DNA of 64,000 nucleotides, taken from NCBI RefSeq assembly GCF_031081985.1, contig NZ_JARWSK010000001.1, positions 558,001 through 622,000 on the forward strand, given 5' to 3'. The DNA comes from Komagataeibacter xylinus (GTDB lineage: Bacteria > Pseudomonadota > Alphaproteobacteria > Acetobacterales > Acetobacteraceae). Under the pieces are notes generated by a model that did not search any database, was not told the origin of the DNA, and was given only the letters and a program-made list of their open reading frames with translations. Made by a program: the position numbers and the translations under genes. This document shows positions 53,837-63,361 of this stretch, in pieces; position 1 is the stretch's first letter, and each line of letters opens with the position of its first letter.

Positions 53837-54790
53837 ATGCTCCGCAGACTTGATTCCTTCCTGCTGTGCCTGCTGGCTACCGTTGGCATGGCCAGCGTGC
53901 TGCCCTGTAGGGGGATGGGGGTGAGGGTGTTCAATATCCTCGCCATCATCATGATTGCGAACATGTTTTTCCTCCAGGGCGCGCGCCTGTCGCGCCGGGC
54001 GGTAGTGGAGGGAGTGACCGGGTGGCGCATCCATCTCGCCATCGTGCTCTGCACGTTCACCATGTTTCCGCTGCTGGGCATGGGCCTGCATGCGGCCTTT
54101 CCACGCCTGCTTGATGGCCCGATGTGGACGGGCCTGCTGTTCCTGTGCTGCCTGCCCTCCACCGTGCAGTCCTCCATCGCGTTCACCTCGATTGCACGCG
54201 GCAACGTGGCGGCGGCCATCTGTTCGGCAACGCTGTCCAACATACTGGGTATTTTCATAACACCCGTACTGGTGGGCATCGTGCTCAGCCGCCATGCCAG
54301 CGGGGGCGGCGGGGGGATCATGCCCATCGTGGGGCAACTGCTCGTGCCCTTCATTGCGGGGCAGGCGCTTCAGCCCTGGATCGGGGGCTGGGCGCACCGG
54401 CACAAGAAGCTGCTTTCCTTCTCTGATCGGGGGTCGATCCTGGTGGTGGTCTATACCGCCTTCAGCGAGGCCGTGACCCAGGGGCTGTGGCACCGCCTGC
54501 CAGCAAGCCAGCTTGGCCGCGTGGCATTGGCCGATGCGGGATTGCTGGCGCTGGTGCTGGGGCTGACCCTGCTGGTGGGGCGCATGGGCGGCTTTGCGCG
54601 GGCGGACCGGATTGCCATCGTGTTCTGTGGTTCCAAGAAGTCTCTGGCATCAGGCGTGCCGATTGCCAGCGTGCTGTTTGCACCCACCGAGGTGGGGCTG
54701 ATCGTGCTGCCACTCATGATCTACCACCAGATCCAGCTTTTTGCCTGTGCCACGCTGGCACGGCGTTTTGGTGCGGCGCAGGCGGATTGA
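53837..54790 (+). CDS. bile acid:sodium symporter-like (BASS/YfeH) transporter
   Basis: 317 residues with about nine membrane segments. The pattern CCLPSTVQSSIAFTSIARGN, FIAGQALQPWIGGW and FCGSKKSLASGVPIASVLF (with the crossover-helix G-S-x-K-S) is that of SBF-like DUF4137 proteins such as YfeH. Substrates are organic acids or steroids in known members; here unknown. It lies 97 bp before the decarboxylase, on the same strand, so a transporter-decarboxylase pair is possible. Confidence 0.85.
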   Translation: MLRRLDSFLLCLLATVGMASVLPCRGMGVRVFNILAIIMIANMFFLQGARLSRRAVVEGVTGWRIHLAIVLCTFTMFPLLGMGLHAAFPRLLDGPMWTGLLFLCCLPSTVQSSIAFTSIARGNVAAAICSATLSNILGIFITPVLVGIVLSRHASGGGGGIMPIVGQLLVPFIAGQALQPWIGGWAHRHKKLLSFSDRGSILVVVYTAFSEAVTQGLWHRLPASQLGRVALADAGLLALVLGLTLLVGRMGGFARADRIAIVFCGSKKSLASGVPIASVLFAPTEVGLIVLPLMIYHQIQLFACATLARRFGAAQAD

Positions 54791-54887
54791 CCCCATCTTC
54801 CCCCTCGCGCATGGCGGCCCGGCCCGGTATGTAGGCAGGCCGACAATGCCCGCCGGGCATGACAACCGCACGAAATGGTGGAGAGAG

Positions 54888-56321
54888 ATGACAGGACTGG
54901 ACCCGGATAACTGGGATGCGCTGCGGGCCTTGGGCCACCAGATGGTCGATGACATGATGGACCGCCTGTCCACCCTGCGCGAGCGCCCGGTGTGGCAGCC
55001 CATGCCGACCGCCCTGCGCGCGCAGTTGCGCACCGGCCTGCCGCACGCGCCCACCCCGCCGGAAGAACTGTACGCCCGCTTTCGCGAACTGGTCGAACCT
55101 TATTCCACCGGCAACGTGCATCCCGGCTTCATGGGCTGGGTGCATGGCGGCGGCACGGCGGTGGGCATGCTGTCGGAACTGCTGGTGGGGGGACTGAACG
55201 CCAATTGCGGCGGCCGCGACCATGCGCCCATCGAGGTCGAGCGCGAGGTGATCCGCTGGGGTGCCGAGATGTGCGGCTTCCCGGCTGAAACCACGGGGCT
55301 GCTGGTCACCGGCTCCTCCATGGCCAACATGATTGCCGTCATCACCGCCAGTCGCGCCGTGCCTGATGGGCTGAAGATGCGGGCTGCTGGCGTGGGCAGC
55401 CGCAAACTAGTGGGCTACGCCGCCGCCACCGCGCATGGCTGCATTTCGCGCGCATTCGACCTGACCGGGCTGGGCACGGACAGCCTGCGCGTGATCCCGG
55501 TGGATGAACACAACCGCATGGTCCTGCCCGCACTCGAGCAGGCCATCGCGCGCGACCGCGCGGCGGGGCTTGAGCCGTTTATCGTGATCGGCACGGCTGG
55601 CACGGTGGATACCGGCGCGATTGATGACCTGAACACCCTGGCCGACATCGCCGCACGTGAGGACATCTGGTTCCATGTCGATGGCGCATTCGGCGCGCTG
55701 GCCATGCTATCCGACACGCTGCGGCCAGGGCTGCGTGGGCTGGAGCGCGCCGATAGCGTGGCGTTTGATTTCCATAAATGGGCGCAGGTGCAGTACGATG
55801 CAGGCTGCATCCTCGTCCGCCGCCCCGGCGCGCAAATTGATGCCTTCGCCCAGTCCCGCGCCTATCTGGCGCGTGAGGACCGGGGCCTTGCCACCAATGG
55901 CCCGTGGTACTGCGATCTCGGCCCCGACCTGTCACGCGGGTTCAGGGCGCTGAAGGTGTGGATGACGCTGGGCACCTATGGCGCCGATGGCATGGGCGAC
56001 ATGATCGCCAACTGCTGCGCCATCGCCCGCCACCTTGCCGCCCGGGTGGAGGCCAACCCCCGGCTGGAACTGCTGGCTCCCGTGACCCTGAACATCGTGT
56101 GCTTCCGCATCATCGCCCCCGTGGAGGATCTGGACCTCTTCAATGGCGAGGTGGTGAAAGACCTGCATGAAAGCGGGATTGCCGCACCATCCACCACCAT
56201 CATCAACGGCCACAAGGCCGTGCGGGCAGCCATCGTCAACCACCGCACCACCACTGCGGATGTTGACCGCATGCTCGACGCGCTGCTCGAACTTGCCGAC
56301 CGCAGGCTGGTCGCAGCCTGA
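54888..56321 (+). CDS. PLP-dependent group II decarboxylase (aromatic amino acid decarboxylase-like)
   Basis: 477 residues from ATG 54888 with GGAGAG upstream; an in-frame ATG at 54846 is possible. Group II PLP enzymes decarboxylate aromatic amino acids or related substrates. The PLP-binding Lys is in FDFHKWAQVQYDAG, the His that stacks on PLP lies in the HGCISRAFDLTG region, and the Asp in WFHVDGAFGALAML contacts the pyridine nitrogen. The start RALGHQMVDDMMDRLSTLRE also matches. The substrate cannot be read. The upstream BASS-type transporter may bring it in. Confidence 0.9.
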   Translation: MTGLDPDNWDALRALGHQMVDDMMDRLSTLRERPVWQPMPTALRAQLRTGLPHAPTPPEELYARFRELVEPYSTGNVHPGFMGWVHGGGTAVGMLSELLVGGLNANCGGRDHAPIEVEREVIRWGAEMCGFPAETTGLLVTGSSMANMIAVITASRAVPDGLKMRAAGVGSRKLVGYAAATAHGCISRAFDLTGLGTDSLRVIPVDEHNRMVLPALEQAIARDRAAGLEPFIVIGTAGTVDTGAIDDLNTLADIAAREDIWFHVDGAFGALAMLSDTLRPGLRGLERADSVAFDFHKWAQVQYDAGCILVRRPGAQIDAFAQSRAYLAREDRGLATNGPWYCDLGPDLSRGFRALKVWMTLGTYGADGMGDMIANCCAIARHLAARVEANPRLELLAPVTLNIVCFRIIAPVEDLDLFNGEVVKDLHESGIAAPSTTIINGHKAVRAAIVNHRTTTADVDRMLDALLELADRRLVAA

Positions 56322-56356
56322 AACACTGTTTGAAAACAACACATTGATAAAAAACG

Positions 56357-56417
56357 ACAAAAGTTTTTGAGTGCCGCCTTTTTTCAAAAAGGCGGCGTTC
56401 TTTGAAAAAAACTTTCT
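56357..56417 (+). repeat. dispersed paired-hairpin repeat, copy D
   Basis: AAAAGTTTTTGAGTGCCGCC then the perfect hairpin GCCGCCTTTTTTCAAAAAGG-CGGC (56373-56396) and GTTCTTTGAAAAAAACTTTC. It follows the decarboxylase stop by 36 bp and precedes the cobT terminator. Confidence 0.78.
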
Positions 56418-56467
56418 TATGATGTCTGGATGTTTTCGGGCTGACTTTTCAGGCAGTCTCTAAAAAA

Positions 56468-56495
56468 GCCCCGCGCCAATGACATGGCGCGGGGC
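56468..56495 (-). terminator. Rho-independent terminator of cobT
   Basis: GCCCCGCGCCA pairs with TGGCGCGGGGC around ATGACA; on the minus strand six T follow (56462-56467). 17 bp past the cobT stop codon. Confidence 0.88.
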
Positions 56496-56512
56496 AGGGA
56501 AGCGGGAAGCCG

Positions 56513-58426
56513 TCAGCGGCTGCGTCGCGCCCCCCGCGCTGATTCCTCGCCAAACAGCTCGGACAGCTTTTTCATCATCGTGCCGCCAAGTTCCTCGGGG
56601 TCGGTAATGGTCACGGCGCGCCGGTAATAGCGCGTCACGTCATGGCCGATGCCAATGGCCAGCAGTTCGGTCGTGGTCCGCGTCTCGATATGGGCGATCA
56701 CCTCGCGCAGGTGGTTCTCGAGGTAGGAACCGGGATTGGCTGACAGCGTGCTGTCATCCACCGGCGCGCCATCGGAGATCACCATCAGGATGCGCCTGCC
56801 TTCAGGGCGGGCGGCAAGCCGGCGCTGGGCCCAGAGCAGGGCCTCGCCATCAATGTTTTCCTTAAGCAGCCCCTCGCGCAGCATCAGGCCAAGGTTGCGC
56901 CGCGCACGCCGCCACGGCATGTCGGCCGCCTTGTAGATGATATGGCGCAGGTCATTCAGCCGACCCGGATTTTCAGGCTTGCCCGCCTGCACCCATTCCT
57001 CGCGGCTACGGCCACCTTTCCAGGCACGGGTGGTAAAGCCGAGCACTTCGACCTTCACCGCGCAGCGTTCGAGCGTACGGGCCAGGATATCGCCGCACAT
57101 GGCGGCCACCGAGATGGGGCGGCCACGCATGGAGCCCGAATTGTCGATCAGGAGCGTTACCACCGTATCGCGGAAATCCGTATCACGCTCGCGCTTGTAA
57201 GACAGCGAGAGCATGGGATTGACCACGATGCGCGAAAGCCGCCCGGCATCGAGCATGCCTTCCTCGAGGTCGAACTCCCACGCGCGCGTCTGCTGCGCCA
57301 TGAGCTTGCGCTGCAGGCGGTTGGCCAGCTTGGAGACCACGCCCTGCATGCTGACAAGCTGCTGGTCGAGCGTCTGGCGCAGGCGGAACAGTTCTTCCGC
57401 GTCGCACAGGTCCTCGGCGGCGATTTCCTCATCAAAAACGGTGGTAAAGGCATGGTAGCCGCGTTGTGGCTCCGCTTCCTCCGCATCACCCTCGGCTGGT
57501 CCACCGGCTTCTTCCGACCCGCTGGCCGAGCCACCCTGCTCGCCATCATCGGGTTCGTCATCACTGGCACCGGTGCCCTGCGACATCTGCATGGGCTGGT
57601 TGTTGTCATCCTCCTCCGGGCCGTCCTCCTGGGCGTCGGGGGTGGTGTCGTCCGAGGGTTCCTCGTCTTCGCTGTTCGCGGCCTCGGCATCATTCGTGCC
57701 GTCATCCGCCTCTTCCTCCGGCGTGGTTTCCTGCTGGAGCAGGTCGCACGCCATGAGCAGACTGCGCGCGGCCTGGGCGAATTCCTGCTGGCTGTCCTGC
57801 CGTGCCGCCATCTCGTCAAGGGCGCGGCGGGCGGCGGGCGGCAGGTCATCGGCCCAGCGCGCCATGAGTGCGCGCATGGAGTGCGGCACCGGATGGCCAG
57901 ACATGTGCTCGCGCGCCAGCAGGCCCAGCGCGAAGGGCGTAGGCAGCTTTGTGTGGCTGGGCAGGCGGTCAAGGCCCATATCGGCGCATTCCTGCGCCAG
58001 GCGGGCATCAAGATTGGCGGCCACCCCGGCCATGTGCCGCGCGCCCAGGCTTTCCACCCGGGCCTGCTCGAGCATGTCATACACTTCGCGCGCTTCACCC
58101 GCGGGGGGGCGGGCACTTTCATGCAGGGGCGCGTTGTGGTGGCGCAGGCGCAGGGCGGCAGCATCGGCTGCACCGCGCATGCGGGTCATTTCCGCCTCGG
58201 TCATGCGCCGCGAGGGGTGGGGCAGGCGCACATGGGTGCCGGTAACCGACACGCCGGAAGGCACGGGACCATTGAGGAACGAGACCTCGGTCTGCGCCTG
58301 CCCGCCCACGGCCCGCACGGCGCCAACCGTGGCACGCTTGAAGTGCTCGGCGGCGCGGGCTTCATCCTCGGCCTGCGGGGAGGGGGTCTTTTTCCGGTTC
58401 TCGTGCATGCGTGCCTGCCCTGTCAT
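56513..58426 (-). CDS. cobT: cobaltochelatase subunit CobT
   Basis: 637 residues from ATG 58426, overlapping the cobS stop (TGATG). With CobN and CobS it inserts cobalt into hydrogenobyrinate a,c-diamide in aerobic cobalamin synthesis. The C-terminus is a von Willebrand A domain with the MIDAS motif [20 protein letters not shown] and later ISDGAPVDD. The middle (about 230-310) is an acidic Glu/Asp/Gly-rich low-complexity stretch, normal for CobT. CobN is not in the window. Ends at a clear terminator. Confidence 0.96.
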   Translation of the reverse strand: MTGQARMHENRKKTPSPQAEDEARAAEHFKRATVGAVRAVGGQAQTEVSFLNGPVPSGVSVTGTHVRLPHPSRRMTEAEMTRMRGAADAAALRLRHHNAPLHESARPPAGEAREVYDMLEQARVESLGARHMAGVAANLDARLAQECADMGLDRLPSHTKLPTPFALGLLAREHMSGHPVPHSMRALMARWADDLPPAARRALDEMAARQDSQQEFAQAARSLLMACDLLQQETTPEEEADDGTNDAEAANSEDEEPSDDTTPDAQEDGPEEDDNNQPMQMSQGTGASDDEPDDGEQGGSASGSEEAGGPAEGDAEEAEPQRGYHAFTTVFDEEIAAEDLCDAEELFRLRQTLDQQLVSMQGVVSKLANRLQRKLMAQQTRAWEFDLEEGMLDAGRLSRIVVNPMLSLSYKRERDTDFRDTVVTLLIDNSGSMRGRPISVAAMCGDILARTLERCAVKVEVLGFTTRAWKGGRSREEWVQAGKPENPGRLNDLRHIIYKAADMPWRRARRNLGLMLREGLLKENIDGEALLWAQRRLAARPEGRRILMVISDGAPVDDSTLSANPGSYLENHLREVIAHIETRTTTELLAIGIGHDVTRYYRRAVTITDPEELGGTMMKKLSELFGEESARGARRSR

Positions 58427-59451
58427 CAGCCCCGTGGCGCCAGCGGGCTGGCGTTGAAGCAACGCTGGTAATACTCCGCCACCGTGGGCCGCTCCGCCTC
58501 ATCGCACTTGTTGAGGAACGTAACGCGGAAGGCGAAGGCAAGATCATTGAAAATACGGAAGTTTTCTGCCCAGCTTATGACCGTGCGCGGCGACATGACG
58601 GTGGAAATGTCACCCGCAATGAAGCCCGAGCGCGTAAGGTCCGCCAGCGCCACCATGCTTTCCACCCGCTTGCGGCCGGCTTCGTCCTTTTTGGGGTCGA
58701 TGCCCATCTTGGCCAGCACGATGGCGGTTTCCTGCGCGTGGGGCAGGTAGTTGAGCGTGGTCACGATGTTCCAGCGGTCCATCTGGCCCTGGTTGATCTG
58801 CTGCGTGCCATGATACAGGCCGGTCGTATCGCCCAGACCCACCGTGTTGGCCGTGGCGAACAGGCGGAAGAAGGGGTGCGGGCGGATCACGCGGTTCTGG
58901 TCGAGCAGCGTCAGGTGACCTTCCACCTCCAGCACGCGCTGGATCACGAACATCACGTCGGGCCGGCCGGCGTCATATTCATCAAACACCAGTGCGCAGG
59001 GGTGCTGCAGGCCCCACGGCAGCAGCCCCTCGCGGAATTCGGTGATCTGCTGGCCATCCTTGAGCACGATCGCGTCCTTGCCGATCAGGTCGATGCGCGA
59101 GATGTGGCTGTCGAGGTTGATGCGCACGCTCGGCCAGTTGAGGCGGGCGGCGACCTGCTCGATATGCGATGACTTGCCGGTGCCATGATAGCCCTGCACC
59201 ATCACGCGGCGGTTGAAGGCGAAGCCCGCCAGGATGGCCAGCGTGGTGTCATGGTCGAATTTATATGACGGGTCGATATCGGGCACATGATCCGTGCGCA
59301 CCGAGAAGGCGGACACCTTCATGTCGCTGTCGATGCCGAACACATCACGTGCCGAAACCTGCAGGTCAGGCGCATTGACGGCCGAAATGGCGGGAAGTGG
59401 CGTGCCGTTGGCATCCACAGCGGCAGTTGTCAGGTCTGCTGGTTCGTTCAT
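58426..59451 (-). CDS. cobS: cobaltochelatase subunit CobS (AAA+ ATPase)
   Basis: 341 residues from ATG 59451 ([16 protein letters not shown]); a GTG at 59472 would add seven. AAA+ motor of the aerobic cobaltochelatase: Walker [21 protein letters not shown], Walker [15 protein letters not shown], and the sensor-1 region [17 protein letters not shown]. The [15 protein letters not shown] start is typical. Coupled to cobT by a one-base overlap. Preceded by a DnaJ-like gene on the same strand. Confidence 0.96.
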   Translation of the reverse strand: MNEPADLTTAAVDANGTPLPAISAVNAPDLQVSARDVFGIDSDMKVSAFSVRTDHVPDIDPSYKFDHDTTLAILAGFAFNRRVMVQGYHGTGKSSHIEQVAARLNWPSVRINLDSHISRIDLIGKDAIVLKDGQQITEFREGLLPWGLQHPCALVFDEYDAGRPDVMFVIQRVLEVEGHLTLLDQNRVIRPHPFFRLFATANTVGLGDTTGLYHGTQQINQGQMDRWNIVTTLNYLPHAQETAIVLAKMGIDPKKDEAGRKRVESMVALADLTRSGFIAGDISTVMSPRTVISWAENFRIFNDLAFAFRVTFLNKCDEAERPTVAEYYQRCFNASPLAPRG

Positions 59452-59573
59452 CTGCTTTATCTCGTCCGTCACTTCGTCTGTTAAGGCCCACCATGACAGC
59501 GCAGGGCGGCATATCGGGTCCTGAGTATAAACATATCTGTAACAGATCGGCCATAATGATGGCGCGACCGGTT

Positions 59574-60200
59574 TCAGGCGCGCCGGGCCACGTCCTCGCG
59601 CGCGCTGGTGGCCACCAGGTGGGCGCGCACGGTGGTGTAGGCGATGTTGATGCCCTTGAAGCGCTCTTCGGCCTTGCGGTCGCCGCCATTCGCATCGGGG
59701 TGATGCTGGCGGGCGAGCTGTTTGTAGCGGGTCTTGAGCTCTTCCATCGACACGGGCCAGCCCAGGTCGAGCACGCCAAGCGGGTAGCGCAGCGCAGGCG
59801 GCGCGTCGGCCCGGCGGTCCTCGTCCTGCTGGCGGCGGGTGCGGGTGCGCGCGCGCGCCTTGGCAGCCCCCTTGAGCAGGTCGAGCGGGTCGATCACGTC
59901 ATCCTCGCTGAACGCGCGGGCGGCACTGCCCTGGCCCAGCTTCCATGAAGGACGGTCCCATGAGGCATCGGCGCGGATATGCGCCTCGATCTGGCCGGGT
60001 GACATGCCGCGATAATAGTCCCACCGTGAATTGTATTCACGCACATGTTCAAGGCAGAACCAGAAATACTTGTTCAGCGCATCACGCGAGCGCGGGGCCC
60101 GGTAGCCTGCGGGCTGGTCGCAGCCATGCATGTCGCAGCAGCGGTCCGGCGCATCGGGATCGGGGTCAAAGGCGCGGTGCCGGGTGTTCCTTCTCTTCAT
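59574..60200 (-). CDS. DnaJ-domain protein
   Basis: 208 residues from ATG 60200 ([12 protein letters not shown]); ATG 60203 is one codon earlier. The C-terminal third (about 145-205) is a J domain: [20 protein letters not shown] then [20 protein letters not shown], with the HPD motif that stimulates Hsp70. The N-terminal part ([20 protein letters not shown] and [20 protein letters not shown]) holds two C-x-n-C groups, probably a zinc-binding region. This combination is found in alphaproteobacteria next to cobS; the linkage to cobalamin chelation is unclear. Confidence 0.88.
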   Translation of the reverse strand: MKRRNTRHRAFDPDPDAPDRCCDMHGCDQPAGYRAPRSRDALNKYFWFCLEHVREYNSRWDYYRGMSPGQIEAHIRADASWDRPSWKLGQGSAARAFSEDDVIDPLDLLKGAAKARARTRTRRQQDEDRRADAPPALRYPLGVLDLGWPVSMEELKTRYKQLARQHHPDANGGDRKAEERFKGINIAYTTVRAHLVATSAREDVARRA

Positions 60201-60252
60201 CATTCCCGTTATGTGCGCCTGTCCATGCTTCGTGCAAGAGCGAAGCTGTGCA

Positions 60253-60597
60253 ATGAATGATCCCGCTATCATGGAGCCGCCAATGGAACAGCACGCAACC
60301 GGCCGGGCCGGACGGATCGACCGCATCATACGCGAACACCTCGCCCCGGTGGAACTCACCATCCACGATGACAGCGCCCGCCACGCCCACCACGTGCATG
60401 TGCGCGACAACGGCGTGCAGGCAGGCGAAAGCCATTATAACGTGCTGATCGTAAGCCCTGCCTTCGAGGGCGTGGGCCGCGTGCAGCGCTCGCGCCTGGT
60501 GCATGACCTGCTGGCGGGTGAATTCGCGGGCGGCATGCATGCGCTCTCGCTCGTGCTGCGCACGCCCGCCGAGCACGCGCGGATGGCCACGGCATGA
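60253..60597 (+). CDS. bolA: BolA family protein
   Basis: 114 residues from ATG 60253 (MNDPAIMEPPMEQ). Class I BolA with the typical SHYNVLIVSPAFEGVGRVQR then SRLVHDLLAGEFAGGMHALS and LVLRTP. BolA proteins pair with monothiol glutaredoxins in iron-sulphur handling and also affect morphology. The 52 bp between the divergent DnaJ-like gene and this start is a shared promoter. Coupled to lolA by a four-base overlap (ATGA). Confidence 0.92.
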   Translation: MNDPAIMEPPMEQHATGRAGRIDRIIREHLAPVELTIHDDSARHAHHVHVRDNGVQAGESHYNVLIVSPAFEGVGRVQRSRLVHDLLAGEFAGGMHALSLVLRTPAEHARMATA

Positions 60598-61220
60598 AGC
60601 CCGCCTTTCCCTTCGCCACGCGGCGGCTGATGATGGGGGGCCTGCTCACACTGCTCGCCGCCTGCGCGGGCACGCCTGCCACCACATCGCCCAATCAGGC
60701 TGATGACATCGCCCGCGTCGAGACCTACCTCAACACCTCACGCGGGCTGCAGGCCAATTTTGTGCAGACATGGCCCGATGGCGGCAAGGGGCAGGGGGTC
60801 ATGCATTACGACCCCGGCCGCCTGCGGCTGGATTATGCAACACCGGGCTCGATGAAGCTGGTGGCGGCAAGCGGGCACCTGCTGTTTGTCGATCACCGGC
60901 GCGAATCGGTCACCCGCATGTCGCTTGGCCGCCAGCCGCTCGGACTGCTGCTCGACCAGCCGGTGCACCTGTCTGGCCAGATTGCGGTGACAGCGGTGCA
61001 GCACGGGCAGAACAGCCTGCAGGTCTCGCTGGGGCGGCGCGACAGCGAATCGCAGGGCATCCTGACCCTCGGATTCGCGGATATCGGGGGCAAGCTGTCG
61101 CTGCTGGTCATTGAAATGACCGATGTCGAGCGCCAGCATATCCGCCTCGACCTGACCGATACCACGGTCAGCGGCCAGTCCTGGCCTGACGCAATGTTTA
61201 CCCTCAGCGCCAGTAACTGA
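60594..61220 (+). CDS. lolA: LolA-like outer-membrane lipoprotein carrier, itself with lipobox
   Basis: 208 residues. The fold of LolA (lipoprotein chaperone from LolCDE to LolB): LQANFVQTWPDGGKGQGVMH then YDPGRLRLDYATPGSMKLVA, and FADIGGKLSLLVIEMTDVER. In place of a standard signal peptidase I site the N-terminus carries a lipobox (MMGGLLTLLAACAG, Cys24), so this carrier would be a lipoprotein, unlike E. coli LolA. A missing separate lolB would be interesting but is not tested here. Coupled to bolA; convergent with lipB. Confidence 0.85.
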   Translation: MKPAFPFATRRLMMGGLLTLLAACAGTPATTSPNQADDIARVETYLNTSRGLQANFVQTWPDGGKGQGVMHYDPGRLRLDYATPGSMKLVAASGHLLFVDHRRESVTRMSLGRQPLGLLLDQPVHLSGQIAVTAVQHGQNSLQVSLGRRDSESQGILTLGFADIGGKLSLLVIEMTDVERQHIRLDLTDTTVSGQSWPDAMFTLSASN

Positions 61221-61240
61221 CCGCAGGGCGGCGCGCGGCT

Positions 61241-61933
61241 TTACTCCCGCGCGCCGCGAATCGGGCCGAGACAGGATTCCCATGTTTCGGCCAGGGCGGC
61301 ATCCACGTCCTCCATGCACACCCGCCTGCCCAGCTTCGCCAGGCTGGTCACGCCGTATTCGCTGATGCCGCAGGGCACGATTCCGCCAAAATCGCTCAGA
61401 TCGGGGTCAACATTGATCGCGATTCCGTGCCAGCTCACCCAGCGTGAGACGCGCACGCCAATCGCCGCGATCTTTTCCTCCCGCCCCGTGGCGGGGTCGA
61501 CCACCCACACGCCAATACGATCCGCCCGGCGCTCGCCCGCCACGCCAAAGCGGGAGAGGGTGCGGATGATCCATTCCTCCAGCGCATGAACATAGGCCCG
61601 CAGGTCACGCGGGGGCACCATGGCGCGCGGGCGGGTCAGGTCGAGCATGGCATAGGCCACGCGCTGCCCTGGGCCATGATAGGTCCACTGCCCGCCACGC
61701 CCGGCCGGGTAGGTCGGGTAGCCGCGCGGGTTAAACAGGTCCGAATCCTTCGCCGAGGTTCCGGCGGTGTAGGTGGGAGGATGTTCGAGCAACCACACAC
61801 GCTCGGGGGCGGTGCCTGCCCGAATTCCGCGGGCCTGGGCCTCCATTTGAGCCAATGCGGTGGGGTAGGGCACCTGTTGTGACGCTTTATCCCATAAAAA
61901 TTCATTTTCGGTCATTGCCCGTTCGTCTTTCAT
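61241..61933 (-). CDS. lipB: octanoyltransferase LipB
   Basis: 230 residues from ATG 61933 ([16 protein letters not shown]); ATG 61915 is possible. Transfers octanoyl from ACP to the lipoyl domains of 2-oxoacid dehydrogenases. [39 protein letters not shown] (Trp where most have Val), [20 protein letters not shown] with the catalytic Lys, and [15 protein letters not shown] with the catalytic Cys are visible. Convergent with lolA, 20 bp apart. Divergent from the tRNA-Leu region. Confidence 0.94.
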   Translation of the reverse strand: MKDERAMTENEFLWDKASQQVPYPTALAQMEAQARGIRAGTAPERVWLLEHPPTYTAGTSAKDSDLFNPRGYPTYPAGRGGQWTYHGPGQRVAYAMLDLTRPRAMVPPRDLRAYVHALEEWIIRTLSRFGVAGERRADRIGVWVVDPATGREEKIAAIGVRVSRWVSWHGIAINVDPDLSDFGGIVPCGISEYGVTSLAKLGRRVCMEDVDAALAETWESCLGPIRGARE

Positions 61934-61993
61934 CAGCTATACGCCCATTCATCGTCATGACGGTATCGCTCACTCGATGCTCGTTGTCACGTT

Positions 61994-62079
61994 GCGGCCA
62001 TGGCGGAATGGTAGACGCGCAAGCTTGAGGTGCTTGTGGGGGCAACCCCGTGGAAGTTCGAGTCTTCTTGGCCGCACCA
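61994..62079 (+). tRNA. tRNA-Leu (anticodon GAG)
   Basis: 86 nt including CCA. Acceptor GCGGCCA pairs with TGGCCGC; the anticodon loop CTTGAGG gives GAG; a long variable arm and GTTCGAG T-arm are typical of tRNA-Leu. No integrase next to it. Confidence 0.96.
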
Positions 62080-62491
62080 CTGATTTTCTCCTGAAAATTG
62101 ATGCAAAACAGACACATCACCCCCACGGGGGCAGGTGTGTTTCTGCGTGCGCGGAATTTAAATTGCCTGCTCCCTGCAACGCCCTGGCGGGAAGGGCGTT
62201 TGGGATCATGTCATGAAAAAGTCATAATTATTCCTCATTGAATGCGCCACTCTACAGCAGGATGACACACCCCGCAGAGCAGCAACCCGGACTGGCCAGC
62301 ATGTTACAAATGATGTCGATTGCGCCATCATTGGCGACGAGGCATGGCAATAGTGATTTAAATCATGTTTGGTCCTGATGAAGCACGCTATATCCTTACA
62401 CATCTGGCAACACCCTGATCCCTGTCATCATTATAAATGGGTGGTCAGCCGGGATTGCCTGCTTCTGCTATGCATCTTGAGGTAAATATTA
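62080..62491. other. galU upstream region
   Basis: 412 bp without a gene that I can support; a 65-residue frame on the minus strand (62403-62206) has no ribosome site or plausible composition. It holds the palindrome listed next and the leader of galU. Confidence 0.5.
62355..62366. promoter_or_regulatory. candidate FNR/CRP-type site upstream of galU
   Basis: The palindrome TGATTTAAATCA, within GTGATTTAAATCAT, resembles the FNR consensus TTGAT-N4-ATCAA. It lies 125 bp before the galU start. Reading by eye only; could be chance in this AT-rich stretch. Confidence 0.35.
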
Positions 62492-63361
62492 GTGATTAAG
62501 CCCCTTAAAAAAGCCGTATTGCCGGTTGCCGGCCTTGGCACCCGTTTCCTGCCCGCAACCAAGTGCGTGCCCAAGGAAATGCTCACCGTCGTCGATCGCC
62601 CGCTGATCCAGTACGCCATCGACGAAGCGCGTGAAGCCGGGATCGAGGAATTCTGCCTCGTGTCCAGCCGGGGCAAAGATTCCCTGATCGACTATTTCGA
62701 TATTTCCTATGAGCTTGAAGACACGCTGAAGGCCCGCAAAAAGGCCTCCGCACTGAAGGCGCTCGAAGCCACGCGCGTAACCCCGGGGTCCATGGTGTCC
62801 GTGCGCCAGCAGGAGCCGCTTGGCCTTGGCCATGCCATCTGGTGTGCGCGTGAGTTCATTGGCAACGACCCGTTCGCCATCCTGCTGCCCGATGACGTGG
62901 TGCAGAGCGAGAAGTCCTGCATCGGCCAGCTGGTTGAAGTCTACAACAAGACCGGCGGCAACGTGCTGGCCGTGACCGAAGTGCCCCGCGAGCAGACCGG
63001 CAACTATGGCATCCTCGACATTGGCGCGGATGATGGCAAGACGGTTGAAGTCAAGGGCCTGGTTGAAAAGCCCGACCCCAAGGACGCGCCCTCGACCCTG
63101 TCGGTCATTGGTCGCTACGTGCTGACGGCAGACGTGCTCAAGCACCTTGCCAAGCTCGAAAAGGGTGCAGGCGGCGAAGTGCAGCTGACCGACGCCATGG
63201 CCAAGACCATTGGCCACGTGCCGTTCCACGGTTACCGCTACGAAGGCAAGCGCTTCGATTGCGGCAGCAAGCCGGGCTTCCTTGAGGCGCAGATCGCCTT
63301 CGCCCTCGCACGCGAGGACCTGGCGGGCGACGTGCGGGAATTCCTCAAAAAGTATAAATGA
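62492..63361 (+). CDS. galU: UTP--glucose-1-phosphate uridylyltransferase
   Basis: 289 residues from GTG 62492 (read M: MIKPLKKAVLPVAGLGTRFL), with GAGG about 10 bases upstream. Makes UDP-glucose from glucose-1-phosphate, the substrate of cellulose synthase and of acetan-type exopolysaccharide. Nucleotide-binding start GLGTRFLPATKCVPKEMLTV, then QEPLGLGHAIWCARE, LLPDDVV and VKGLVEKPDPKDAPSTLSVI. Full length. The next gene starts inside its stop codon (ATGA), so the pair is one operon. Confidence 0.97.
   Translation: MIKPLKKAVLPVAGLGTRFLPATKCVPKEMLTVVDRPLIQYAIDEAREAGIEEFCLVSSRGKDSLIDYFDISYELEDTLKARKKASALKALEATRVTPGSMVSVRQQEPLGLGHAIWCAREFIGNDPFAILLPDDVVQSEKSCIGQLVEVYNKTGGNVLAVTEVPREQTGNYGILDIGADDGKTVEVKGLVEKPDPKDAPSTLSVIGRYVLTADVLKHLAKLEKGAGGEVQLTDAMAKTIGHVPFHGYRYEGKRFDCGSKPGFLEAQIAFALAREDLAGDVREFLKKYK

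Noticed and set aside
62206-62403. 65-residue frame between tRNA-Leu and galU
   Set aside because: No ribosome site, Cys/His-rich odd composition, lies in a likely promoter region.
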